In this document: positions 1 to 9,639 of the stretch, one piece after another
Layout of the letters: each line of letters starts with the position of its first letter
How positions within the stretch are numbered: position 1 is the first letter of the stretch
Assembly: GCA_037783415.1 (NCBI GenBank)
Contig: JAZGTN010000150.1
Span: 3,906,001-3,970,000, forward strand
DNA length: 64,000 bases
DNA from: Leptasterias polaris
Lineage: Eukaryota > Echinodermata > Asteroidea > Forcipulatida > Asteriidae
Direction of reading: 5' to 3'
Made by a program: the position numbers and the translations under genes
Notes under the pieces: generated by a model
Seen by the model: only the letters and a program-made list of their open reading frames with translations
Databases searched by the model: none
Told to the model about the DNA's origin: nothing

Positions 1-850
1 AATTGTTCTTTTTCATTTACGATTTTTATTTTGTTATCCCTCTCTTTTTTCGTCTTGACTGAAATTTGACGCTGCCTTCGTGGAATCAAATACCACCTTA
101 ATTGGTTTTTCGCAAAGTATGAAAGTATTTGCAAAAGGATTTATCAATAGTGTAAGCCCGGTGCAATCAATCACTTGCAAAATTTCCCATTATGAGAGAG
201 TACACGCGTATGATGATGAACAGGAAACCTTTCAATAGAACTGAAATTGCCTAATCCCTGCAACGCAACTAACCAAAACTCCTCCAGTCTACTTCTAAGA
301 CGAAAATCCGCTCTCAAAACCACAGATAATTAAAAAATCAAACAGAATGTAATGGAAGACTTGCACAAATCCCCAAAGATGTTCTTATAGTTCATGGAGC
401 TGTTGTAGAACAGATTGTGAAGTGTTAGAAGATGACCACGGTACATTGGACACGCCTGCCAATAACTTCACGCTATGGCAACGAGATTTTACGAGAAGTA
501 ATTTTTTTGTTTAAAAAACTTAATGTTTGAGCAGCAGTTCCGCTCACTTTTGGACAATATTTGAGATACACTGTTCTTTTAAGAAGTAGAGTTTGGAAAG
601 GAAAGTGAAGTTAAGGAAACAATTATCTGTAAAGCAGCCAGGGTCCGTTTTCTCAGAGATTTGTCCACTATGTAATCAAAGTTTGTTGCTTAAAAAAGGC
701 ACAACATAAATCAATGTGGCGATCGATACTGGAAAAAGCTCACTTAATACGAATATTATCTATGTTTGTCATCAATTATGATTTATGTTCTTCTGATGAA
801 ATATATCCGTTTATCTGGCAAATGATTTTTCTACAGGTTTGTATGGGTTG
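1..850. other. Unannotated AT-rich flank
   Basis: I see no gene, repeat unit or inverted repeat that I can name here. A short frame starting near 714 runs into the SINE that follows and has no recognisable motif, so I do not call it coding. Confidence 0.4.
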
Positions 851-854
851 TTTC

Positions 855-1145
855 ATTTCTCAATTAATTTCATTTAAATTCATTTCATTTCATTTCTTTT
901 CATTTATTCTGGTTGTGAAGCCAAGGACTCTCAGAAAAGCGAACTTAACCACTGCACTAGCCAAGAACCCAATAGAGAGAACGAAGGAAGTTTCAGCTTT
1001 AGATCCGAAAGGAAACCCCCAGAGAATTATTCCATCAGGAAAAAACCCACGCAGTCAGGTATGGACTGAAAACCCAATCCACATAGTGCCCCGGCGGGAT
1101 TCGAGGTGAGAGGCGAGGAAAGATACCACTCCGTGAACCGGACCA
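855..1145 (-). mobile_element. tRNA-headed SINE (second family), diverged copy
   Basis: Read on the minus strand, the right end is a decayed tRNA-like promoter. It is followed by a body with the phrases ACTATGTGGATTGGGTTTTC and GAATAATTCTCT, and it ends at the left in T/A-rich ATTTCATTT-type repeats that act as the tail. The same order of phrases recurs at 27895-28190, which defines the family within this window. The B-box region is damaged here (GGGATTCGAGG on the plus strand). Non-autonomous; any mobility would need a LINE reverse transcriptase. Confidence 0.7.
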
Positions 1146-1408
1146 CCCTTTATTAAATTCGTTTACCAAAGAAAAGGGCAGTGTTTTGCGATTCTTACAT
1201 CAGAGAAAAGAACAACAACAAAATTCCCATCAGATCTCCAGCAAAATGACTGCCCTCCACGACAACTCAACGTCCGAAATGTTCGAATTCGATGTTCATG
1301 TCTGAATGGTTGAAAATGTTAAGAGTGCGTGTGTATGGGGTTTAAAGTATAAATCCATCAAACTTGAAGTAAAACCCATGTGAGTGGTTTGAAAGGATTT
1401 AGGCTTTG

Positions 1409-1621
1409 TATAGACGATGTGACCTCTGACGTCATTTGAAAATCATAACAAGATGCGCGCGCAGGTCGCCGGGCAAAACCTTTGTGTACTTGACAGCCAG
1501 CTAGAAAGTACACGCAATATTACCATGACTACGCGTCTTTTTGCCCGGCGGAACATGACTTGGACAACAGACTTGTCAACAGAGGGCGGTTTGAATGTAA
1601 ACAGAGGTCACATCGTCTATA
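1409..1621. mobile_element. MITE-like element with 20-bp perfect terminal inverted repeats
   Basis: TATAGACGATGTGACCTCTG at 1409-1428 is the exact reverse complement of 1602-1621. Inside lies a second inverted pair, CGCCGGGCAAAA near 1468 against TTTTGCCCGGCG near 1532, so the single strand could fold into a nested hairpin. The element is 213 bp and has no coding capacity. The outermost TA on each side fits a TA target duplication, as in Tc1/mariner-type elements, but the superfamily cannot be assigned from the ends alone. Confidence 0.75.
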
Positions 1622-1662
1622 GCTAAATCAGTTCTGCAATCAGCCGTTTTATGATTATGCCT

Positions 1663-2046
1663 GTGGTGTGTCATATAGCTGAGCGGTTATGAGCACCAGA
1701 CAATCATGAGCACCAGACAATCATGAGCACCAGACTCAAGCTTTACGTGTTTCTGATCAGTAGACTGTGGGTTCGAGTCCCTGTCGTGGCACTTGTGTCC
1801 TTAAGAAAGACACTTTAACATTGCTCTGACCTTAAGCCGTAGGTCCCTTGTACTAGGATTGGTAGTGCACGGAAAAGAACCCAGAACGCTTATTGTGGAA
1901 GAGTAGGGGGTTAACCCCGGTGTTTCTGGTTGACATAGCAAGCACCCTTGTTTCCAGCTTTCCTCAGGCTTGCAAGCTACATGGATTCACTTATGAGGCA
2001 TCCTTGGTTTCATTACCAGAAATATGTTATAATATCACCAGAGCAT
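1663..2046 (+). mobile_element. tRNA-Leu/Deu-domain SINE, tail type A
   Basis: The A-box-like GCTGAGCGG and the B box GGTTCGAGTCC flank an anticodon-arm-like segment with CTCAAG, as in tRNA-Leu(CAA). Next come TTAAGCCGTAGGTCCC, AAAAGAACCC and GAGTAGGGGGTTAACCCCGG, which I recognise as the Deu-domain shared by the DeuSINE group (AmnSINE1, LF-SINE and relatives). The tail is type A: a stretch ending GAGGCATCCTTGGTTTCATTA. The head is odd: a 17-bp unit beginning GAGCACCAGACAATCAT is repeated at 1691-1707 and 1708-1724 and begins again at 1725. Confidence 0.85.
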
Positions 2047-2054
2047 TACAGAGC

Positions 2055-2125
2055 ATTAAATTTTATATAGCGCTCTAACTAACGAAAGAAAGTAACACAG
2101 CGCTTCACAATATCAGTCAGATTTG
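2055..2125 (-). repeat. L2-type LINE 3'-end fragment
   Basis: TTATATAGCGCTCTAAC followed about 30 bp later by AGCGCTTCACAATAT matches, in order and orientation, the 3' terminus of the L2-like LINE at 35122-35200 (TTATATAGCGC ... GCGCTTCACAATTT). It sits directly against the end of the preceding SINE. It is only a tail, probably a severely 5'-truncated insertion. Confidence 0.6.
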
Positions 2126-2204
2126 TCAGTCAAGTTAGGGGGGAAAGAGGTAAACTTCTCTATCATATCGTCCAATATGATTTAACTTTCTTGACTGAAT
2201 ACTT

Positions 2205-2411
2205 TATATTAGTAATATTACGCAGTTCTTATATAGCGCTTTATACTCCCGATGGGTGTCTCAAAGCGCTCAGTATTTTTCCTACAAGGTATGTGGAGTT
2301 ACGTGTTGAAGTATGAGACCTATTCCTTTGCATAGCACCATATAATGGTTTACAAGGTGCTGTGGCGCAATATGCTGCCGATCAAACCAGGAACACCGGG
2401 GCGAACCCCTT
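2205..2411 (-). mobile_element. 3' half of a Deu-domain SINE (tail type B), split by a LINE
   Basis: This segment matches 22079-22256 closely: TTATATAGCGCTTTAT, AAAGCGCTCAGTATT, ATGTGGAGTTACGT, TGAGACCTATTCCTTTGCAT and GGAACACCGGGGCGAACCCC appear in the same order. The match stops abruptly at about 2410 and resumes at about 5627 with TCTCTTTACGATAAGTGCAC. The two pieces are therefore one SINE interrupted by the LINE between them. Type B tails carry the AGCGCTATATAAG end (SINE strand) that resembles an L2 LINE terminus. Confidence 0.9.
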
Positions 2412-2767
2412 TTATTTCAAGACATTTATTTCCATTCCAACAAAGAATCATCATAACAATATCAAAGAACAGTAAGAGAATAATTGGAAATGGGGGCATA
2501 GCCAGAAAAGCCAAAGCTTGTGGTTGGTTTGCCCAGACAAACAAACACATAAATAGACTAACAAGTACAGTGTGGGTAGGTACGATATTTAACTTCTAAG
2601 ACTGAATAGACTCTATGTAAACTAAGGTGAATTCCGAGGGATGCAACTTATAACAATACACATAGGACAGGGCGTGAGGGTTTCATTAACAATAACACTG
2701 CATAGGCCTACAGGTGTACTACAGAAATCACACTAAGATGAGAACGTATTACATAAAGCTCTGTGAA

Positions 2768-4852
2768 TTAGAGGATATTTTGAACAATATGTGCTTTGAG
2801 CTTGCGTTTAAAGGCAACTGTGTTCCTGCAAGAAGTTACATAAGCGGGGAGATTGTTCCAGTTGCACGGCCCAGACCATAAAATACTGTGTTGAAATGCA
2901 GTTGTTCTATGTTTGGGAAGATGAAATAGAGATGCAGACCTAGTTTCATATTTATGAAAATTACTATTAATCTGAAATGTGCTAACTAGGTGATGGGGAA
3001 GTTGGTTAGTTGAGTACTTGTACATAAACATACATTGCTGATAAATATTAATATCATGAAGACGTAATAAATTATATTGTTTAAACAAGGGTGCAGTATG
3101 AGCTCTAAAATGACATTTGGCAATAATACGAATAACTTTCTTCTGCAACACCTTCATTTTATATAAGTTACTTTGAGAGGTATTCCCCCAAACAATGTTA
3201 CCGTAAGACATATAAGGAAGAATAAGTGAACAATACAGTGTACGCAAGATCTCATCAGGAAAAACATATTTGAGCCGGGAGATTATGCCAATTGATTTCG
3301 AAATCTTTTTACAAATTTCGGTCATGTGAACTTTCCAAGTAAGGCGGCTGTCAATATATACACCAAGAAACTTTGTGAAATCAACTTTGGGAATTTCATG
3401 ATTGGAAATGGTGATTTTAAGATTATGAACATCACAGTTCTTTTTCTTGTTGCAAAAGATCATGTAGTTGCATTTTTGTAGGTTAAGTGACAGCCGGTTC
3501 GCTTGAAACCATTCACAGACATTAGAAAGGTGGTTATTAGCATCATTGAATAAAGAAGGCAGGTCATTGTTACTGCATAAAACGTTAGTGTCATCGGCAT
3601 AAAGAATATAAGACAATTTCTCGGAAGAACGATAAATGTCATTGATGTACAAGATGAACAAAAGGGGTCCAAGCAAAGATCCTTGTGGTACTCCATAGGA
3701 GATTTTAGAAAGGTCAGAAGTAACTTTCATGTATTTAGTACATTGAAAACGACTAGATAAATAGCTGCAGAACCAGTCATGCGCAATACCTCGAATACCA
3801 TAATGATCTAGTTTGTGTAGCAATATTTTGTGGTTAATTGTGTCAAAGGCTTTGGACAAGTCTATGAAAATACCCATGGTGTAATGGTTTTTTTCGAAGC
3901 CGCTGATAATTTTGTTGGAAAGGTCAAGCAGTGCCATAGAAGTAGAATGTTTTTGTCGGAAACCGTACTGACCATGGAAAAGTATCTTGAATTTGTCCAA
4001 AAACTTGATTGTTCTTTCATAGACAATCTTTTCAAACAGTTTTGAAAACACAGGGAGAACTGAGATAGGCCTGTAATTGTCAATTTCAGATGGATCACCT
4101 TTCTTATAAATCGGTGTAACCCTAGCCAGCTTAAGTTTGCTAGGGAAAATACCTTTGGATAAAGATAAGTTAAAAATATGAGACAATGGATCGCACAGAT
4201 GCAAAATAACTGATTTGACAACCCTTGGACTTATGTTGTCAAGACCTGCGGCACTATCTTTAAAAGATTTCACAATTTGACAGATTTCATAAGGAGAGGT
4301 TGGATTCAAGAACAGCGAGCTGGAATTAGGATTACCAAGAAAGTGTTTGAAGTCATGATGTGCAGGTCTTATCTTTGAATCCAAGGTTGGCCCAATCTGA
4401 GTGAAGTAATTGTTGAAAGCATTGGCTATTACAGCAGGATTCTTAAGCACTTGACCGTTTAATTTAAAGTCCTGCTGATTGTTGCCCTTTGAGTTTTTCT
4501 TCAGAACAGAATTAATTATGCTCCAGGTTTGTTTGATATTAGATTTAGCACGAGAAAACTTATCTGCATAATATTTTGCTTTGACACCCTTAATTAGACT
4601 ATTGAGTTTGTTACGAAATTGATTGTGTTTAATTCTGTTGGCATTATTCGGTTTGGTAAGGAAAATCTTGTACAGTTTGTTCTTGAATTTGATAGATTGA
4701 ATAATGCCATTGGTCATCCATGGTTTTAATTTTTTTATTAAACTTAGTCGATTTAATTGGAAAATGGTGATCATACAGGTGAGTAAACGTCGAAATAAAG
4801 GTGTCATAAGCAGAATCAGGGTTTTTACATGAGTACATTGCCATCCAGTCAA
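2768..4852 (-). CDS. LINE reverse transcriptase and C-terminal region (long intact frame)
   Basis: The frame is 694 codons. The first ~45 residues are out-of-frame read-through; homology starts near residue 44 (PWMTNGI). The linker to ~240 is typical of CR1-group ORF2. RT motifs in order: RVTPIYKKGD (~244), NYRPISVLP (~259), GFRQKHSTS (~297), FIDLSKAFDTINHK (~329), GVPQGSLLGPLLF (~387) and the catalytic YADDT (418-422). The C-terminal part has LILPYMSYGNIVWG and ends with a WNNLP / FKRKLKAH signature. No stop interrupts it, so it is either fairly young or recently inactivated. It is not joined to the endonuclease frame: a one-base shift in an A/T run near 4725-4738 separates them. Enzyme role: copies LINE RNA at nicked chromosomal DNA. 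Confidence 0.93.
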   Translation of the reverse strand: MTGWQCTHVKTLILLMTPLFRRLLTCMITIFQLNRLSLIKKLKPWMTNGIIQSIKFKNKLYKIFLTKPNNANRIKHNQFRNKLNSLIKGVKAKYYADKFSRAKSNIKQTWSIINSVLKKNSKGNNQQDFKLNGQVLKNPAVIANAFNNYFTQIGPTLDSKIRPAHHDFKHFLGNPNSSSLFLNPTSPYEICQIVKSFKDSAAGLDNISPRVVKSVILHLCDPLSHIFNLSLSKGIFPSKLKLARVTPIYKKGDPSEIDNYRPISVLPVFSKLFEKIVYERTIKFLDKFKILFHGQYGFRQKHSTSMALLDLSNKIISGFEKNHYTMGIFIDLSKAFDTINHKILLHKLDHYGIRGIAHDWFCSYLSSRFQCTKYMKVTSDLSKISYGVPQGSLLGPLLFILYINDIYRSSEKLSYILYADDTNVLCSNNDLPSLFNDANNHLSNVCEWFQANRLSLNLQKCNYMIFCNKKKNCDVHNLKITISNHEIPKVDFTKFLGVYIDSRLTWKVHMTEICKKISKSIGIISRLKYVFPDEILRTLYCSLILPYMSYGNIVWGNTSQSNLYKMKVLQKKVIRIIAKCHFRAHTAPLFKQYNLLRLHDINIYQQCMFMYKYSTNQLPHHLVSTFQINSNFHKYETRSASLFHLPKHRTTAFQHSILWSGPCNWNNLPAYVTSCRNTVAFKRKLKAHIVQNIL

Positions 4853-5625
4853 CTTTCATTAAATCACATTGAAATCGACTAATGTTTCCTTGGTTGATAC
4901 ACCTGAAGGATTCAGTGACTCTCTCTTTACTGATACAAGAATCCTTTAACCGAGTCATTAGAAATATGGGTAGATGATCTGAGGCATCGCAAAACAGGAT
5001 TCCCGATTTGGATGGAAAATCACAACAATTTGTAAGAATGTTGTCTATAAGTGTAGCTGTGGAGTCAGTAATACGAGTGGGTTTGTAGATACTAGGTAAG
5101 AAAGCGTTACTGAAAAGACAATCTACAAAATGGGAAGTTGGATTGTGAACATTGTGTTTTAAAAGATCAATGTTGAGATCACCCATGATGAAAACATGTT
5201 TCTTTTCCATGTTAAGTTTATCGAGCAAATTGTCGAAAGAATCCACAAACCTGTTGACACTGACGTCCGGGGGTTTATAGACAACACCGGTCACAATACT
5301 TTTACCATTAACCTGAGGTATTTCAATGAAGATAGAATCACAATAAGCAGTATTAATTTCTAAGTCAGGGCGGTTGATAAAAGTGAATGAGTTGTGAATG
5401 TACATTGCCACGCCCCCTCCTGTCCTCCCCTGTCTGTTCTTAAAGACATTGATATAGTTCGGAATGTTAAGTAAGCTTGTGGGACTTTCATCAGTCAGCC
5501 AAGTTTCACTAAAACCAATGACACCGAATTGAAAATTGAGAAGTTCAATGAAATCAAAAATACTGTCACAGTTTTTCAGCAGACTTCTAGAATTAAAATG
5601 GAGACAAGAAAAGGTATGAGGATCG
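4644..5625 (-). pseudogene. LINE APE-type endonuclease, cut off at the N-terminus and frameshifted from RT
   Basis: The frame stays open from about 5625 down to 4644; the first ATG is at 5411, but homology begins earlier, at 5625. The domain start shows CLHFNSRSL and GFSETWLTDE (metal-binding Glu region). Then come RTGGGVAMY, GDLNIDLL (catalytic Asp/Asn) and SDHLPIF (the catalytic SDH motif), so the hallmark residues seen are preserved. The family's role is to nick the target DNA and expose a 3' OH for reverse transcription. The frame runs past the expected junction and terminates at 4644, overlapping the RT frame by 209 nt, which places the frameshift in the poly-A/T tract near 4725-4738. 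Confidence 0.88.
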
Positions 5626-5626
5626 C

Positions 5627-5843
5627 CTTCTCTTTACGATAAGTGCACTGGGTTCTTTTACGTGCATTACACAACACACGGGACCTACGGCTTAACGTCC
5701 CATCCGAAGGACGAAGCATGTGGTTAAGTGTCTTGCTTAAGGACACAAGTGTCACGACTGGGATTCGAATCCACACTCTGCTGATCAGAAACACCAGAGC
5801 TTGAGTTCGGTGTTCTTATCCGCTCGGCCACGACACGCCTAAA
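5627..5843 (-). mobile_element. 5' half of the split Deu-domain SINE with tRNA-Leu head
   Basis: On the minus strand this reads GTGTCGTGGCCGAGCGGAT (A box TGGCCGAGCGG), then ACTCAAGCTCTGGTG, where a CAA anticodon would sit, then the B box GGATTCGAATCC. Downstream lie GTCCTTAAGCAAGACACTTA and the Deu-domain phrase GACGTTAAGCCGTAGGTCCC. It continues into 2205-2411 across the inserted LINE. It is the clearest RNA polymerase III promoter in the window, although upstream elements would also matter. Confidence 0.92.
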
Positions 5844-5844
5844 A

Positions 5845-7290
5845 TGGGATTTCATAACATAAATGTCTTACTGTTGATAACCATCTATCATCTCTCCATA
5901 TTGTACATCCATTTAACTCCCTCCCAATGTGCTTGACTTTTTCTTCAGAATCCCACCAGCATGAAACCCCGCAACGGATATGAACGGGACAATTATCTAG
6001 TCCTGACAGATTTAATGTTGGGTGTGCATGGTTGATTGAACGATGGTGAGTTGGTTGACCGCACGGTAAGTTGATTGGATTTTTATGGCTCTATACATTG
6101 ATGAAGAACGGTTTCTTTCGTTTCGGTGACAATTTGAGACGAGTGTCCTTGAACTCACAATTCGTTTGAGTTCTTCCTTTTTATTCATTCTAATTTGGTG
6201 AAATTCACTTTCATGTTAAAGTACTGTGTTAAAGTATTGTGTTTCAGTGTTAAAATACTCAAATATACACAATTCAAAGAGATTTTGCTCATTGCATGGT
6301 ACAATGAACATCAGTGTGCGGTATTCATTGTTATTGAATGCAAGAGAAAGAGAAAAAGATGATATGACAAACTGGAGTATGTTTTGCCGCCCCCGACAAG
6401 TGACATATTTAAGCTTCGGTCATTATTGGTTATAGGCTTTTTCATGAGTTCGGTTGTGCCGCAGTGACGACTGGTATCCGCCTATAGCTGTTCCGACAAA
6501 CCGTACCTGAGTTGTTGAACCGTACCGTAACCACAAATGGGCCAAACCGACGCAGAATCAGAACTAAACTCCCATTTTTACCACTTTAACGGGTCGGCCT
6601 GAGCCAGAAGTGATGGGTCCGGCTCCTGGTACCCGGGTCGTTGCATCCGACGTTCATAGCCGTAGCCGTAACCGAAGTCACCTTAATATTACGGTGGTTC
6701 TTGCTGCTGGTTCTTGTAACCAGATAAGTGACGCAAGAGCGCATTTCCATCGTGAACGCATGCGTGAACTGTCTAATTTTCCTGGTCGTTTTGTGCACAT
6801 TTTCTGCTATGTAAAGCACACACACAAGATATGAGCTCACCGGTTGACAGCTTTTACGAAATTGGCTCCGGAGCCGAATTACAAGACTGTTTTCCTGAGT
6901 ACAGTGTCCAGTAAGGTGATGTCTGCATAATGACGACAGTCTACGGCCAGCTGCACACTCCGGACCCCATTAGTGAATCTTCCTGACGGCAATCAAGCAA
7001 CGGTTGAAGAGGCAAGTTGAAACGGTCGGACCCTCCCACTCTTTCACGACCTAATTCCACCCACCTGATTTCCATTCTACTTCTAGGTGATGTATTTTAG
7101 ACGAGCGGTGAACATTCAAGTTTCTTGTAATTTGCTGGAAATACATGACGTCTGCCAAAAATTGTAATAAAAGTCGACATATTTCGCTTTTCTCCATAAA
7201 GATACGTCTATCATCATTTTAAATACTCTATATTAATATTTATTATAATTATGTTTATATATATATATATTAATTTTTTAAAGTTTTTTT
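5845..7290. other. Unannotated region
   Basis: Short frames on both strands (for example near 6226-6435 and 6586-6840) have no recognisable motif and overlap each other. A run of TATATATA lies near 7258-7270. I see no exon pair with matching phase. Confidence 0.35.
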
Positions 7291-7317
7291 AATATTTTTT
7301 TAAAAGAAACCAAGGAT

Positions 7318-7597
7318 GTCTCAAAATCAAACTTAATCACTGTTACTGGGAAGCCAAGGGAAACATGCTTGCTATGTGAACCAGAAACACCAGGGTTACC
7401 CCCCCCCCCCCCCCCCCCCCCCCACCCATCTTCCACGACGGTTCTTTTGCGTGCACTACCAATTCCTGGGACCTACGGCTGTCCCATCCGCAGGACACAG
7501 CAATTAAGGTATAGTATCTTGCTCAAAGACACACGCATCGTGACCAGCCAGGCCAATATTCGAACAGTGCACTAGACCGTTCGGCCGCAACACTCCA
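7318..7597 (-). mobile_element. Diverged Deu-domain SINE (tail type A) with a long poly-C tract
   Basis: In order from the left: AAACCAAGGATGTCTCA (tail A), GCTATGTGAACCAGAAACACC, a run of more than 30 C where the family has CCCC, then GGTTCTTTTGCGTGCACTAC, GGGACCTACGGC, TCTTGCTCAAAGACACA, a damaged B box (AATATTCGAAC) and the A box CGTTCGGCCGCAAC. The homopolymer has grown from the family's GGGG/CCCC segment and may be length-polymorphic or a sequencing artefact. Confidence 0.8.
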
Positions 7598-7979
7598 CGA
7601 ACAACCTTTTTCTGGAAAAAACATTTTCAAGGACAGTACGAGTGCAGGCAGCTATTTTGTTTTTAGCTCGAATGCCCTCATCAAAGAAAGCCACTTAGAG
7701 TGTTCTCTGCCGGGCTAACTTTCTTCACAGTGATATGTTCCGAGTGAGAAAAGAGTGCATCCACTCAAAACATCTTAAATGTTCCACACTGAGGAGCGAA
7801 GGAGCAGCAGCAGTAGTGGATGTTCAAACACAGCAACAGTATGGTTGGTAAATGTGGAGCATGCATTGTGGCGGCATTGTAGGACTGGCCACAATATAAT
7901 ATAGGTGAGAGGACGAGTTGGGAAAGTGAACAAGTGCTACGCCCTGGATAGGCGAGCTATACCATAGTTGTTATAAATA

Positions 7980-8082
7980 TGTTAATGAAATCAATAATGT
8001 CTCATAAGTGAACTTAATATTTGTAGCTTGCAAGCCTTAGGAAACCTGCAAACAATGGTGCTTTCTATGTGAACCAGAAAGT
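7980..8082 (-). repeat. Second type-A SINE tail in tandem with the next SINE
   Basis: GTTAATGAAATCAATAATGTCTCATAAGTGAACTT-like sequence, followed by the CTTGCAAGCC and CTATGTGAACCAGAAA phrases, repeats what is found again at 8100-8210. Both copies are preceded by related ATAGTTATGTTAATGAAATCA flanks. It is a tail-only fragment, either a truncated insertion at the same site or a local duplication. Confidence 0.65.
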
Positions 8083-8094
8083 TCTACGCCATAG

Positions 8095-8430
8095 TTATGT
8101 TAATGAAATCAATCATTAATGATGTCTCATAAGTGAACTTATTCTTTGTAGCTCGCAAGCTTGAGGAAACCTCTTAACAAGGATGCTTGCTATGTGCACC
8201 AGAAACACCAGGATTAACCCATACTCTGGGTTCTTTTACGCGCGTGTTACAAATCCTAGTACACGGGACCTACGGCTAAATTTCACATCTGAAGGACAAA
8301 GCAAATATTGTAAAGTATCTTGCTCAAGGACACAAGTGCCACAACAAGGATTCGAACCCACACTCGGGTGATAAGAAACACCAGGAGCTCGAGCGCAGTG
8401 CTCCATAACCGCTCGGCCACGTCACGCCAT
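8095..8430 (-). mobile_element. Nearly full Deu-domain SINE, tail type A
   Basis: Left to right: ATGATGTCTCATAAGTGAAC (tail), GAAACACCAGGATTAACCC, TGGGTTCTTTTACGCG, GGGACCTACGGCTAAA, TCTTGCTCAAGGACACAAG, B box complement GGATTCGAACCC and A box complement ACCGCTCGGCCACG. Both polymerase III boxes are close to consensus. The minus-strand frame that covers it is only a SINE shadow. Confidence 0.88.
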
Positions 8431-8439
8431 ATCTGGTAA

Positions 8440-9370
8440 ATTCCTACGTTGTATCCATTTTTGCGCCACTGTACACCGTTCCCGCGCCACTTCAGCTTCA
8501 TCATTGCAATGATTCCGCAATTACACGCTCGCAGATTGCACTCAAACGAACAGAGTCATCGACTGAGATGCACTTGGCTGTATTGAAGAGGTGGGTATGG
8601 GGGTGTGCAAAGTGTACTGTATACTATGATTCCACTCGTAAAATGTAATAATATCCGTGGCAATGTGCGTCTTGATGCACTGGCATTCGAGTAGCTCAAA
8701 GACACGGTCTACTCCTTTCAGTCCCCCTTTTGTGCTCATTTTGGTCTGAACATTTTTTAAACTCCCGGGTTTTAATTGAACCAGAATCCGGTTCCCGGGG
8801 GGCCTGAACTATTTCTGGGTCATGGCTGACCTAGAAAGTGGTTTTTTTTTAATGGGATTTTCATTTGACGTATTCTTGTGTCATGTTAATTAACACTCGC
8901 ATCCTTTTTGTTACCGTTCATATCACCTGCCTGATCAAGAATGCAAAAAGACAAATAGTGTTGAGTCCATAAGCTAGTTTACAAAATAATTTATGTGGAC
9001 ACTATAGTAGCTCCCCGAGGTATTGGCAGTTCACAACTGTCCACCCGTTATAAAATTATTTGAGAGCGAGGTTTGCCTCTTTAAAACGGACAAAATTAGT
9101 CTGTGTATATTCAATGTGGTCTGGTTACCATCTCAGTGAGTACCAGTACGTTTGAAAGTTTTTGCGCCGTTGGTGCGCAACACTCTTGGAATTACGCCAT
9201 ACGCACCAACAGGTTTGTACCCGTAAACAATCTTTGTAATTTGAATAATGTGTCTGTTTGTTAAAGAAAAACTCCGAGGTGCCTGCACAGATCTGGTTGA
9301 AAATGTATGTACAGCATTCGTTCAGACTGTTGATCATTCTCAGGGAATAGCATTTTTTTTTTTTTCGTTC
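8440..9370. other. Unannotated region
   Basis: No convincing gene. The small minus-strand frames at 8542-8739 and 9125-9379 show no conserved motif or splice-site pairing that I could follow. Confidence 0.35.
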
Positions 9371-9377
9371 TCTTTTC

Positions 9378-9628
9378 AAAGATCAATTTTCGTGGAAAAA
9401 CTTTTGCTTGCAATGCTATAGTTGCAATTAGTAGTTATCACTGGTGATACAATTCGATGTTTGAAAGCAGTGAAATATATAACACGTATTTTTTTTTACT
9501 GTTTTCTCATGACTCCGAAGACCGATTTAGCTTAAACTTTCACATGTTTGTTATTTCCTGTATATGTTGGGTAACATCAAGTGTGGATATGGTGTTTGAC
9601 AATTACCAACGTTGTACATTTGCTTTAA
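9378..9628 (+). mobile_element. Decayed copy of the TTAA-type MITE seen intact at 18010
   Basis: Shared phrases in order: GCAATGCTATAGTT, GATGTTTGAAAGCAGTGA, ACTGTTTTCTCATGACTCCG, AAGACCGATTTAGCTT, GTATATGTTGGGTAACATCA and GACAATTACCAACGTTGTAC. The left terminus is missing or too diverged, and the right end retains only GTTGTACATTTGCTTTAAG, so it is an old, immobile copy. Confidence 0.75.
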
Positions 9629-9639
9629 GATAGCAAACT

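Larger units (their letters stand above)
2410..5626 (-). mobile_element. 5'-truncated CR1/Jockey-group LINE inserted in a SINE
   Basis: A non-LTR retrotransposon read right to left: a nearly complete APE-type endonuclease, then reverse transcriptase, a C-terminal region and a 3' UTR of about 350 bp ending in AATAAATGTCTTGAAATAAA. There is no ORF1 and no 5' UTR; the element begins at the first residues of the endonuclease domain, which is typical 5' truncation during target-primed reverse transcription. The borders are set by the flanking SINE halves (2411/5627), with CCTT on both sides as a possible short target duplication. Its RT and C-terminal residues resemble those of the LINE at 15960-17995. 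The clade (CR1/Rex1-like versus Jockey-like) is an inference from motif spacing. Confidence 0.92.

Noticed and set aside
3830..4221. Extra genes inside the first LINE on either strand
   Set aside because: These frames overlap the intact reverse transcriptase frame and have no motifs of their own.
5627..5843. Functional tRNA-Leu gene
   Set aside because: A and B boxes are good, but the acceptor stem and variable arm do not pair properly and the sequence continues into a SINE body present in many copies.
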